64,000 nucleotides of DNA from Actinomycetota bacterium (GTDB lineage Bacteria > Actinomycetota > Thermoleophilia > Miltoncostaeales > Miltoncostaeaceae): positions 1-64,000 of the forward strand of contig VGCE01000006.1 in NCBI GenBank assembly GCA_016870155.1, in the 5' to 3' direction. Numbering within the stretch: the first letter of the stretch is position 1; each line of letters begins with the position of its first letter. Positions 1 through 8,266 of the stretch are shown here, one piece after another. Below the pieces are notes generated by a model. It made no database searches. It was given only the letters and a program-made list of their open reading frames with translations, and had not been told where the DNA came from. The position numbers and the translations under genes are program-made.

Positions 1-71
1 CGGCCGGCGATCTCGGCGGCACGCATGGCGATGTCGAGTGCCTGATGGGCGTGTGCAGGGTCGGTCGTCAC
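1..71 (-). CDS. 5' end of a divergent gene, possibly inositol monophosphatase family (partial)
   Basis: On the minus strand a GTG opens a frame that runs off the window edge without a stop and reads VTTDPAHAHQALDIAMRAAE. The ALDIAMRAAE stretch resembles the first helix of inositol-monophosphatase-family proteins, which often read like ALDIALRAAR. Only about 23 codons are visible, so the family is a guess. It is transcribed away from ispH, with 53 bp between the two start codons. Confidence 0.3.
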   Translation of the reverse strand, partial: MTTDPAHAHQALDIAMRAAEIAG

Positions 72-110
72 GCGGGGGCATGCTACGCGCAAGCGCACGT
101 CGCGCCGCGC

Positions 111-116
111 TAGCCT
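111..116 (+). promoter_or_regulatory. -10 box TAGCCT of a leaderless ispH promoter
   Basis: TAGCCT ends 8 nt before the GTG start of ispH and no Shine-Dalgarno sequence precedes that start. The same TANNNT-plus-6-to-8-nt layout recurs at about 20 other genes here, which suggests transcription starts at the start codon. Confidence 0.5.
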
Positions 117-124
117 TTCCCGCC

Positions 125-1057
125 GTGAGCGAGAGCGTCAACCTGATCTCCCCGCGCGGCTACTGCGCCGGCGTGGACCGCGCCATCGAGACCGTCGACC
201 GGCTGCTCGAGGAGCGCGGCGCGCCCATCTACGTGCGCGGCGAGATCGTGCACAACCAGTACGTGGTGCGCACCCTGGCCGACAAGGGCGCGGTGTTCGT
301 GGAGACCCCCGAAGAGGTTCCCGAGCGCAGCGTGATCGTGCTTTCGGCCCACGGCAGCGCGCCCGACATCTACGAGCGCTGCGCCGCCCGCGAGCTCGAG
401 GTGATCGACGCCACCTGCCCGCTGGTGAGCAAGGTCCACGCCGAGGTGCGCCGCTACGCCGGCAAGGGCGCCACCGTGCTGCTGGTGGGCCACCAGGACC
501 ACGACGAGGTCATCGGCACCCGCGGCGAGGCGCCCGACCGGGTGATCGTGGTGGAAGATGTGCAGCAGGCCGAGGTCGTGGAGGTACCCGACCCCGACAA
601 CGTGGCGCTCACCACCCAGACCACCCTCTCGCTGGACGACACCGCCGAGATCATCGCGGTGCTCAAGCGCCGCTTCCCCGCGCTGCAGTCACCGGCATCG
701 AGCGACATCTGCTACGCGACGCAGAACCGTCAGGACGCCGTGAAGGCGACGGTGGAGCAGGCCGACGCCGAACTGGTGCTGGTGGTGGGATCGCAGAATT
801 CATCGAATTCGCAGCGCCTGGTGGAGGTTGCCCGGGCCGGTGGCGCGGAGAGCTACCTCATCGACGGCGTGGCCGATCTCGACCCCTCGTGGCTCGACAA
901 CCACCCCCGCGTGGCCCTTACCGCTGGGGCGTCCGCTCCCGAGGTGCTGGTGCGCGAGGTGCTGGATTACCTCGAGACCCGTGGTTATTCGCGCAAGGGC
1001 AACGAGGTCCCAACGGACGAGGGCGTGGTGTTCGCGCTCCCTCCGCAAGTACGCTAG
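125..1057 (+). CDS. ispH: 4-hydroxy-3-methylbut-2-enyl diphosphate reductase (IspH/LytB)
   Basis: Last step of the MEP isoprenoid pathway: reductive dehydroxylation of HMBPP to IPP and DMAPP with a [4Fe-4S] cluster in the cytoplasm. The three cluster cysteines are visible at about residue 14 (SPRGYCAGVDRA), 98 (IDATCPLVSK) and 196 (SSDICYATQNRQ). The substrate-binding His/Glu region (GHQDHDEVIG) and TTQTTLS are also present. I chose the GTG at 125 over an in-frame start at 38 because the conserved protein begins there and a -10 box lies 8 nt upstream. The length of 310 residues is normal for the family. Confidence 0.95.
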   Translation: MSESVNLISPRGYCAGVDRAIETVDRLLEERGAPIYVRGEIVHNQYVVRTLADKGAVFVETPEEVPERSVIVLSAHGSAPDIYERCAARELEVIDATCPLVSKVHAEVRRYAGKGATVLLVGHQDHDEVIGTRGEAPDRVIVVEDVQQAEVVEVPDPDNVALTTQTTLSLDDTAEIIAVLKRRFPALQSPASSDICYATQNRQDAVKATVEQADAELVLVVGSQNSSNSQRLVEVARAGGAESYLIDGVADLDPSWLDNHPRVALTAGASAPEVLVREVLDYLETRGYSRKGNEVPTDEGVVFALPPQVR

Positions 1058-1061
1058 GCCC

Positions 1062-1583
1062 ATGCGTGGCCACATACTCATCGCGGCGCTCGCCGTGCTG
1101 GTGCCCACCGGCACGGCCCTGGCGGGCACGGCCGGCTGCACCGGTGGATCATGCGCGGTGACCCCCGGCGAGGCCACATGGGCCCGGGTGGCCACGGGCG
1201 TGCAGGGCGGCATCATCAAGTGGCCGCGCAACTCGCAGGGCGCCGAGCTGCTGCGCGTGGACCTCACCCGCCAGGAGCCCCTCGACGGCACGGCCACGGT
1301 GTGCGATGGCCGCCAGGAGGCCGCGGCGCGCTACCGCTGGAAGGACCAGTCGGTGACGTTCCGCAACGTCACGGCGGCAGGCACCGACTGCACCAAGGAC
1401 GACCCTGTGCGCTTCCGGTGCACCACCACCACCATCCAGGGGCTCGCGCGCGCGCGCGACTGCACCAGCAGCAAGTGGCGCATCCTCACCTGGGGCGGCT
1501 ACGTGCAGGGCAAGGGCGGGCAGTTCGAGCTGAGCGGCCCGCGCGCCTTCGCGCTGGTCGCGATGGCCCGCTCCGTGCGCTAG
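1062..1583 (+). CDS. Secreted hypothetical protein with paired cysteines
   Basis: A 173-residue protein with a clear Sec signal peptide: MRGHILIAALAVLVP, then a small-residue region ending TALAG. The mature part is cysteine-rich (GCTGGSC, VCDG, DCTK, RCTT, DCTS), so several disulfides are likely outside the membrane. I do not recognise a family. The ATG lies 6 nt after TACGCT (1050-1055), a box that overlaps the ispH stop codon, so it probably has its own leaderless transcript. Confidence 0.7.
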   Translation: MRGHILIAALAVLVPTGTALAGTAGCTGGSCAVTPGEATWARVATGVQGGIIKWPRNSQGAELLRVDLTRQEPLDGTATVCDGRQEAAARYRWKDQSVTFRNVTAAGTDCTKDDPVRFRCTTTTIQGLARARDCTSSKWRILTWGGYVQGKGGQFELSGPRAFALVAMARSVR

Positions 1584-1627
1584 CCGGCGCGCTCCGTGCG
1601 CGGGCCGGCCCGCTCGGTGCGCCCGGT
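1568..1627 (+). repeat. Three imperfect tandem copies of a ~20-bp GC-rich unit
   Basis: Units at 1568-1587, 1588-1608 and 1609-1627 share the core CCGCTCSGTGCGC followed by a CCGG-like end. The first copy covers the last codons and the TAG of the secreted protein. The array fills the short gap between two convergent genes, so it could have arisen by slippage and might act as a transcription barrier. There is no protein-coding role. Confidence 0.5.
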
Positions 1628-1630
1628 CCG

Positions 1631-3025
1631 CTAGCTCCGCAGCAGCAGGGGCCCGTCCACCGCCAAGTCGGACGGAATGCGTCCGTGCAGGTCGGCAGCG
1701 TCCTGGGCGAGGCGCGGGTCGATCTCGATCGGGAACGCGCTCGTGCCGTCAGCCCCGCGCGGCACCGTGGCGCCCTCGGCCTCGAGCCATCGGGCGGCGC
1801 GATGCACCATCGCCGCGCGGCAGGTGGCCGGTGAGTCCGGCCCGTCGGCGTTCTTCACCGGGGCGAAGCGCTCCTCGCGCGCCATCTCCACGGTGGCCGT
1901 GCGCGACGCCAGCGGCAGGGCGTCGAACATGAAGGCCTCGAACTTCACGGCGTTGGGCGCCTGCGGGTCGGGATCGTCCACCGTGGCCACGCGCTTGTCG
2001 GCGCGGTGGAAGGGCAGCGGCGCCTGCCCCGTGGCCAGACGCGTGGCGAATGCGCGATCGAGGCAGTGCACGCCGGTGGACCCGGCCCAGTAGAGAAGGT
2101 CGCCGGCCTCATCATGCGCGACCTCGAGATCGGCCGGCAGGTCGGTGTACTCCACCAGGGCGGTGCAGCCGTCCACCGATGCCATCACGCCCATGCGCTC
2201 CTCGGGCGCCACCTTGGCCACCACCAGCGTGCTCATCTCGGCGCGGGCCAGCAGGTGCGCGCCGATCAGCTCGGGGTCGGCCGGGCGCATGAGCGGGTTG
2301 TCCACCTGGAAGGTCATGATCACGTCGATGCCGCGCTCCTCGAGGTCGCCGAGAATCGCCGCATGGCCCATGGCGCGGAAGATGCCGCCGTGGCCGTCGG
2401 GCGACAGCGCCAGGCAGTCGGGGCTCTCGCGCAGGATGTCGCCGGTCACCGGATGCACCGCCGGCAGCATGCCCTGCACGAAGGTGGTCACCGACTCGGG
2501 CTGCAGCCCGAACAGCATCTGCTGCTCGAGGAACTCGCGCGTCTCGCGGTCATTCACATGGGACGTCATGAGCAGGAACGGCAGGTCGCAGCCGTAGCGG
2601 CGGCGCGTGGCCCCCACCCCGGCCGCGTGCACCTCGAACAGCGGGCAGTTGCTCACCGGACCGATGGGGAACATGCCCTTCGGGTGATCGAACCCCAGGC
2701 GGGTGCCCTGCCCGCCGGCGAGCAGCACCACGGCCACGCGGCCCTCGCGCAGCGCCTGCTCCCCTGCCTCGAACGCCTCGCGCCGACGCGCCAGGCCGGC
2801 ATCGTCCACCGGCAGGCGGTCCACCTCGGCGGGGCCGATACTGCCCGTCGCATGCTCGGCGGGCTCGCGCACCAACTCGCGCACCAGCCGCTGCACCAGC
2901 GGAAGGTCGATGGATGCCACCTGCAAGAGCAGGGTGTTGGCCTGCTGCTCGGGAAGATCACGGATCGAGTCGGCCAGGCGCTGCTGCCCGGCCGACTCCA
3001 GCGCGTCGATCACCGCGTCGCTCAC
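1631..3025 (-). CDS. UTP-dependent sugar-1-phosphate uridylyltransferase (UDPGP/UAP1 type)
   Basis: A 464-residue nucleotidyltransferase that makes a UDP-sugar from UTP and a sugar-1-phosphate, either UDP-GlcNAc or UDP-glucose/galactose. The nucleotide-binding loop LLAGGQGTRLG is at about residue 101, followed by HPKGMFPIGP, a hallmark of the eukaryote-like UAP/USP family rather than bacterial GalU or GlmU. The VDNPLMRPADPE segment probably holds the catalytic aspartate. The sugar specificity cannot be read from sequence. The GTG start overlaps the dehydrogenase stop (GTGA), so the two form an operon. Confidence 0.85.
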   Translation of the reverse strand: MSDAVIDALESAGQQRLADSIRDLPEQQANTLLLQVASIDLPLVQRLVRELVREPAEHATGSIGPAEVDRLPVDDAGLARRREAFEAGEQALREGRVAVVLLAGGQGTRLGFDHPKGMFPIGPVSNCPLFEVHAAGVGATRRRYGCDLPFLLMTSHVNDRETREFLEQQMLFGLQPESVTTFVQGMLPAVHPVTGDILRESPDCLALSPDGHGGIFRAMGHAAILGDLEERGIDVIMTFQVDNPLMRPADPELIGAHLLARAEMSTLVVAKVAPEERMGVMASVDGCTALVEYTDLPADLEVAHDEAGDLLYWAGSTGVHCLDRAFATRLATGQAPLPFHRADKRVATVDDPDPQAPNAVKFEAFMFDALPLASRTATVEMAREERFAPVKNADGPDSPATCRAAMVHRAARWLEAEGATVPRGADGTSAFPIEIDPRLAQDAADLHGRIPSDLAVDGPLLLRS

Positions 3026-4110
3026 GCGGGCGTGAGGCAGACCTTGACCACGCCCTCTTCGCGCGACTGCATCTTGCGGTAGCCGTCGGCGGCGTCGTCC
3101 AGCGACAGCTCGGTGGTGAGCACCGGCGCCGGGTCGAGGCGACCGGCCTTCACCGCGTCGAGCAGCTCGGGGAAGTAAGCCGGCCCCGGCACCAGTCCGC
3201 CCGTGATCGTGATGTTGCGCAGGAACTGGTCGAACCAGTTGATCTCGGGCACGTTCTGCATGAAGTGGTCCATGCCGAGGCAGCCGATCGCCCCGCCGGC
3301 GCGCACGGTGGCGTGCGCGGCGGCCATCGACGACTTGCCGCTGATGCTGTCGATCACCACGTGGGCGCCCTCGCCATTGGTCATCTCCAGCACCTGCTCG
3401 CGGATCTCGTCGGTGTCACGGGAGGTCACCACGCCGGTGGCGCCCAGCTGGCGCGCCACCTCGAGGCGGTCCTCGTGGTGGCCCAACGCGATGATGTTAA
3501 CGCCGTCCATCGCCTTGGCGCCGTGCACGCCGCACAGGCCCACGGCGCCATCGCCGATCACCACCACGTTGTACCCGGGCTTCATGCCGGCAGTGCGCAG
3601 GCCATGCCAGGCCGTGGACATCACGTCCACCAGGGGCAGCATGGTCTTCTGGCGGTCCATCCCCGAGAGCTCCTCGGGCATGGGGATGAGCGTGGTGGAT
3701 GCCAGCGGCACGCGCACATACTCGCTCTGGCCGCCCTGCACCAGGCCGTCGTGCTGCCACGTGCGCGGTGCCCACCCGAAGAGCGACCAGGAGTTGCACG
3801 AGCTGTGCAGGTGCTCCGCACACATGGGGCACGTGCCGTCGAGGATGCTGCACGAGGCCAGCACGCGGTCGCCGGGGCGCAGGTTGGTCACCTCTGCGCC
3901 CACCTCCTCCACCGTGCCGATGAACTCGTGGCCAAGGCGCGAGCCGGGCTCGAAGCCAAAGGCCGATCCGGCGTTGAGGATGTGCAGGTCCGATCCGCAG
4001 ATGCCGGCCATGGTCACCTTCACCAGTGCATCGGTCGGCCGCTCGATCGCGGCGTCCGGCACGTTGTCGACGCGGACGTCCTGGTCACCATGAAAGGTCA
4101 GGCCACGCAT
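3022..4110 (-). CDS. Zinc-dependent medium-chain alcohol dehydrogenase family protein
   Basis: A 362-residue MDR dehydrogenase. Catalytic zinc ligands are visible as GICGSDLH near residue 37 and GHEFIG. The structural-zinc lobe has its four cysteines (CSILDGTCPMC and SSC). A Rossmann NAD(P) loop (VVIGDGAVGLCG) follows. The substrate is unknown; the family covers alcohols, sugars and thiol adducts. I placed the start at ATG 4110, preceded by GGGGAG, not at the in-frame start 16 codons upstream. It is the first gene of an operon with the UDP-sugar pyrophosphorylase. Confidence 0.85.
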   Translation of the reverse strand: MRGLTFHGDQDVRVDNVPDAAIERPTDALVKVTMAGICGSDLHILNAGSAFGFEPGSRLGHEFIGTVEEVGAEVTNLRPGDRVLASCSILDGTCPMCAEHLHSSCNSWSLFGWAPRTWQHDGLVQGGQSEYVRVPLASTTLIPMPEELSGMDRQKTMLPLVDVMSTAWHGLRTAGMKPGYNVVVIGDGAVGLCGVHGAKAMDGVNIIALGHHEDRLEVARQLGATGVVTSRDTDEIREQVLEMTNGEGAHVVIDSISGKSSMAAAHATVRAGGAIGCLGMDHFMQNVPEINWFDQFLRNITITGGLVPGPAYFPELLDAVKAGRLDPAPVLTTELSLDDAADGYRKMQSREEGVVKVCLTPA

Positions 4111-4145
4111 GTGTGATCTCCCCGGGTAGGCATGCGAACTGCGCC

Positions 4146-4151
4146 TAGTAT
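4146..4151 (+). promoter_or_regulatory. -10 box TAGTAT upstream of the tyrosine phosphatase gene
   Basis: TAGTAT lies about 55 nt before the ATG at 4207, in the gap between two divergent genes. Unlike the leaderless genes here, this one has a strong Shine-Dalgarno sequence (CGGAGGA), which fits a transcript with a real leader. I see no convincing -35 box. Confidence 0.35.
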
Positions 4152-4206
4152 CGCCCACGAGCCGCCGCAGGTGGCCTTCTTACGAACCACCCGGAGGATT
4201 TCCCGC

Positions 4207-4691
<485 letters not shown>

Positions 4692-4695
<4 letters not shown>

Positions 4696-5531
4696 ACGCG
4701 GACCTCACCACCGCCATCGAGCAGGCCACCGGGTCGACGGTGGCCACCACCTCGCGGGTGGGAGGTGGCTCTACCAGCACCGGCGTGGCCGTGACGCTCG
4801 CCACGGGTGAGCGCCTATTTGCCAAGCACACTTCGGGGGCGCCGCCAGGGCTGTTCCGCGGTGAGGCCGAGGGCCTGGCGTGGCTGGCCGAGCCCGGGTG
4901 CGTGCGGGTGCCCGCCATCATCGCGGTGGACGACGACTGGCTGGTGCTCGAGTGGATCGACGAGGGCCCGCGCAGCGCCGCCACCGACGAGGCCCTTGGC
5001 CGCGGCATCGCCCGCATGCACCGCGCAGGCGCCGACGCCTTCGGCACCCCGTGGCCGGGCTTCGCCGGGTCGGTGTCGGTGCCCAACGGCCCGCGCGACG
5101 ACTGGCCCACGTTCCTGGCCGAGCAGCGCCTCATCCCCATCGCGAAGGCCGCCCGCCTTCCTGCGGACATGATGCGCCGCCTCGATGCCGTGATCGCCCG
5201 CCTGCCCAACCTGCTGGGCCCGCCCGAACCACCGAGCCGCTTGCATGGCGACCTCTGGGCCGGCAACCACATGACCGATGCGGAGGGCCGCCCGGTGCTC
5301 ATCGACTGCGACCCCTACGGAGGCCACCGCGAGATCGATATCGGGATGATGCTGCTGTTCGGGGGCTTCGGCGACCGGGTGATCGCCGCCTACGACGAGG
5401 AGTTTCCGCTCGCCCCGGGCTGGCAGGACCGCGTGGAGATCAACCAGCTCCTTCCGTTGCTGGTGCACTGCGCCATGCTGGGAAGCGGATGGTTCGCGCG
5501 AACGAACGCAGTGCTACGAAGCATCTCGTAG
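4692..5531 (+). CDS. Fructosamine kinase family protein
   Basis: A 279-residue protein of the fructosamine-3-kinase/aminoglycoside-phosphotransferase fold. Visible motifs are the GGGST phosphate loop near residue 20, FAKH (ATP lysine), LEWI hinge, the catalytic-loop motif HGDLWAGN and the metal-binding DCDPYGGHREIDIGM. Family members phosphorylate ketosamines on glycated proteins and so help deglycation. The GTG start lies inside the phosphatase stop (GTGA). The pairing with a small phosphatase recurs in other bacteria and suggests a shared protein-repair or signalling role; that is inference. Confidence 0.85.
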
Positions 5532-5561
5532 CGCCCGGCGGGTGATGGGCCCCCCCGGGCG

Positions 5562-6332
5562 CTACTGCAGCCCCACGCGCTCAAGCACCTCGGCGGGGTC
5601 CATCACGAGGCCCACGTAGAACGGCCCGAACTCGCCGAACCGCGTGGAGACCTCGTCGAAGCGCATCTCGTAGACGATCTCCTTGAGGGCGGCGAGGTCG
5701 TCGCTGAACAGCGTAACGCCCCACTCCCAGTCGTCGAGGCCGGTCGATCCGGTGATGAGCTGGGTCACGCGGCCGGCGAACTTCCGGCCCAGCGTGCCAT
5801 GGCCCATCATCAGGGCCCTGCGCTCATCGAACGACAGGGCGTACCAGTTGTCGTCGCCCTCGCGGCGCTTGCTCATGGGGTAGAAGCACAGGAGCTTTCG
5901 CACGGGCAGGTCGGGGTGAACGCGCATCTCGCGGTAGTGGGCGATGCGCTCGCTCCACTCGGCGAGCTTGGCATCCACGTCGTCCTCGCCGAGCTCCACC
6001 AGGCGGGCGCGTTCGTCGGCCTCGGTGGCGCGGTACTCGCTCTCCTCGGTGATGGAGAGGTAGGAGTAGACGACCTCCACGGGGCCTGAGGTAACGCCCT
6101 TCACGGCGACGTCGAGGTGGTGCAGGTCTGGCGCCACCAGCATGAGGCCGAAGTCGGCGCGGCCACCCAGCACCGAGAAGGCGCGCACCTGGTTGTGGGG
6201 GGCGGCCTCGGTGAACGACCTGAGCGCGGCCTGGATGGGCAGGCCGGTGCCCTCGTCGGGCTTCGCGCGCAGCATGAGGTGCGCCACGCCCCAGCCGCTG
6301 CTGGGCATCACGGGTTCGTGCGGGGTACTCAC
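5562..6332 (-). CDS. hemQ: Coproheme decarboxylase HemQ (chlorite-dismutase family)
   Basis: A 256-residue member of the chlorite-dismutase fold that converts coproheme III to heme b in the coproporphyrin-dependent pathway of Actinobacteria and Firmicutes. The catalytic tyrosine region (CFYPMSKRR) and the proximal heme-ligand histidine (MMGHGTLGRKF) are both present. The WYALSF and DDWEWGVTLF segments are typical. The arginine characteristic of true chlorite dismutase is not apparent, which favours HemQ. GTG 6332 is chosen because TAGCGT (reverse of 6340-6345) lies 7 nt upstream. No other heme gene is nearby. Confidence 0.88.
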   Translation of the reverse strand: MSTPHEPVMPSSGWGVAHLMLRAKPDEGTGLPIQAALRSFTEAAPHNQVRAFSVLGGRADFGLMLVAPDLHHLDVAVKGVTSGPVEVVYSYLSITEESEYRATEADERARLVELGEDDVDAKLAEWSERIAHYREMRVHPDLPVRKLLCFYPMSKRREGDDNWYALSFDERRALMMGHGTLGRKFAGRVTQLITGSTGLDDWEWGVTLFSDDLAALKEIVYEMRFDEVSTRFGEFGPFYVGLVMDPAEVLERVGLQ

Positions 6333-6339
6333 GCCGGTG

Positions 6340-6367
6340 ACGCTAGCGCAGCCCCGCCCGCTACCGT
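6340..6367. promoter_or_regulatory. Back-to-back leaderless promoters for hemQ and a small gene
   Basis: TAGCGT on the minus strand (6340-6345) lies 7 nt from the hemQ GTG, and TACCGT on the plus strand (6362-6367) lies 6 nt from the ATG at 6374. Only 41 bp separate the two divergent start codons. The two RNA polymerase footprints must overlap, so the promoters probably exclude each other. Confidence 0.5.
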
Positions 6368-6373
6368 GGCCGC

Positions 6374-6661
6374 ATGAGCGATGCCGAGACCTTCGACCCC
6401 GGCGGCAGGTTCCGCGCCGAGGTGGCCGCATCGCGCATAGTCGACCCCCTGCCGGGGCTCCGGGTGCTGGCCGATGAGCTCGGCGTGCCGGTGGCTGACG
6501 TAGTGCATCACGCGCTGGTGCGGTGGTCGTCGGCGGGCTCCGAGGCCCTGCTGGCCGCCCCGCCCGAGATGCTGGTGGCGCTTCGCGAGGCGGCCGACGC
6601 CGGAGACATCGACCGCGTGCGGGGAATCGTGGCTGCCCTTCTCGCCGGCTGGGACGGCTGA
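6374..6661 (+). CDS. Small hypothetical protein
   Basis: A 95-residue acidic, probably all-helical protein with no cysteine, signal peptide or membrane segment. It opens MSDAETFDPGGRFRAEVAAS and ends in an alanine-rich helix. I do not recognise the family. The gene is divergent from hemQ and its ATG follows TACCGT by 6 nt without a Shine-Dalgarno sequence. Coding looks real because the frame is intact, the start matches the promoter pattern and the next gene converges just after it. Confidence 0.6.
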   Translation: MSDAETFDPGGRFRAEVAASRIVDPLPGLRVLADELGVPVADVVHHALVRWSSAGSEALLAAPPEMLVALREAADAGDIDRVRGIVAALLAGWDG

Positions 6662-6703
6662 CGCCGAGGCGGACGGCGAGGCGGACGGCGGCGGGGCGGC
6701 GAC

Positions 6704-8257
6704 TCAGGTGCGCGCGAGCGGGATCGCCTGGCGGAACCGGAAGACGTCGTCGGGGTCGAACCGGCGGCGGGTGTGGATAAGCCGGTCGAGGTTGCGCCCG
6801 TAGTAGACGCCCGGCCGGTTTCGCTGGTCGGAGTCGATGTAGTTGACGTACTTCTGGCCGCACACGTGCGGCGCCAGGGCCTTCTCGAACCGGCGCAGCC
6901 ACTGCACTGCGGCCTCCTGCTGCTGGGGCTGCGGCCAGTAGGCCTCGTACTGCATGGAGAACCGCATGTCGCGGTGGGCGAACGCCGTGGCCGTGGCGGG
7001 CACGCGATTGATGGCGGCGCCGTAGGAGTCGAGGATCATCTGGCCGGTGCCCATCTGCGCCTGGCGCTCGGCCACGTAGTCGCGGATGACCTCCGCACCC
7101 GCGCGGCTGAACGACGTGCTCGCCTTCACATAGTCGGACTTCCCCCAGTGGGCCGTGCCGCGGATCTGCCCCGTGGGGTTCGCCCGCTGGCGCGCGCACT
7201 GCTCAGCCGCCTGCGCGGTGCACTGCGCCCAGTACTGGATGAGCGATGCGTATGAGGCCGGGGTGATCACGCGGTTGCGCGGGGTGACCCGGGCGAGCAG
7301 CGGGGCGAGCACGGCGTCGAGCTGCGCCTGACTGCCGATGAACTGCCCCGACACCTCGCAGGTGGGGTCTGCACCGCCCTTGTTGGTGATGGACGTGCAC
7401 AGGCTGAACAGGCCGTCGTCGGCCTGCCAGCACCAGTCCTGCCACGCGAGGATGACGTCCGGGCACTCGGCCCACGGGAAGGTCATCACGAAGTGCATGG
7501 CGGGCTCGGCGGGGTGCACCGCGATGTCGTACGAGGCGATGATGCCGAAGTTGCCGCCCCCTCCCCCGCGGCATGCCCAGAACAGGTCGCGCTCGGAGCC
7601 CGGGCCCACCGAGCGCACCCGGCCGTCGGCCGTGACGATGCGCAGGCCCAGCACGTTGTCGGACAACGTGCCCCACTTGCGGGCCACCCAGCCGAGGCCG
7701 CCGCCCTGCGCCAGCCCGCCCACCGACACCGTGGGGCAGGTGCCGCCGGGAATCGTGAGGCCGAGCGGCGCGAGCTGGTGGTAGGTGACGCCCAGCGCCG
7801 CGCCACCGCCGATGCGCGCGTAGGGCACGCGGCCCGACTTCGGCACCACGTGCGAGAGGTTGGTGAGGTCGACGATGAGGCCGTCGTTCACCGTGGAGTA
7901 GCCCTGGTACGAGTGCCCGCCGGCGCGCGCGGTGATGATGATGTCGTTGCGGGCAGCCCACCGCACGGCCTGCTGCACGTCGCGCTCATCAATGGCGTAG
8001 AGCACCGCCAGCGGCCTGCGGCCGTCGAAGCGCGGGTTGAAGATCTGCGCCGCGATGCCCAGCGTGGCGTCGGCCCGGGTGACCATATGCCCGCGAGTGA
8101 CGGCGCGAAGCTCGCGCACCAGGCGCGAGTCGCCGGACGCCCTGCGCGCGGCGGCCACCGACCACGACGGCAGCGCCACGGCCCCGGCCGCTGCGGCGGC
8201 GCCGAGCAGAAGGGTGCGGCGCGTGACGGGGGTGGCGTGGGAGGTGGGTGTCTCCAT
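6704..8257 (-). CDS. Tat-exported FAD-linked oxidase of the berberine-bridge type
   Basis: A 517-residue secreted flavoenzyme. The N-terminus has a twin-arginine signal (VTRRTLLLGAAAAAG). The FAD-binding PCMH domain shows RAGGHSYQGYS and GGTCPTVSVGGLAQGGG. The His and Cys in those two motifs are the sites of double covalent FAD attachment in this family, so bicovalent FAD is predicted. The C-terminal BBE domain ends with YYGRNLDRLIHTRRRFDP. Known relatives oxidise sugars, alcohols or alkaloids, and the substrate here is unknown. TAATCT lies 6 nt before the ATG. Confidence 0.88.
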   Translation of the reverse strand: METPTSHATPVTRRTLLLGAAAAAGAVALPSWSVAAARRASGDSRLVRELRAVTRGHMVTRADATLGIAAQIFNPRFDGRRPLAVLYAIDERDVQQAVRWAARNDIIITARAGGHSYQGYSTVNDGLIVDLTNLSHVVPKSGRVPYARIGGGAALGVTYHQLAPLGLTIPGGTCPTVSVGGLAQGGGLGWVARKWGTLSDNVLGLRIVTADGRVRSVGPGSERDLFWACRGGGGGNFGIIASYDIAVHPAEPAMHFVMTFPWAECPDVILAWQDWCWQADDGLFSLCTSITNKGGADPTCEVSGQFIGSQAQLDAVLAPLLARVTPRNRVITPASYASLIQYWAQCTAQAAEQCARQRANPTGQIRGTAHWGKSDYVKASTSFSRAGAEVIRDYVAERQAQMGTGQMILDSYGAAINRVPATATAFAHRDMRFSMQYEAYWPQPQQQEAAVQWLRRFEKALAPHVCGQKYVNYIDSDQRNRPGVYYGRNLDRLIHTRRRFDPDDVFRFRQAIPLART

Positions 8258-8266
8258 GACGCGAGA

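Noticed and set aside
6666-6689. Two tandem copies of GAGGCGGACGGC between convergent genes
   Set aside because: Only two short copies in a GC-rich gap; likely chance or slippage with no evident role.
5562-7199. A 545-codon open frame covering hemQ and upstream sequence
   Set aside because: Only the part after GTG 6332 resembles HemQ; the rest is Arg/Pro/Ala-rich antisense sequence of the flavo-oxidase gene.
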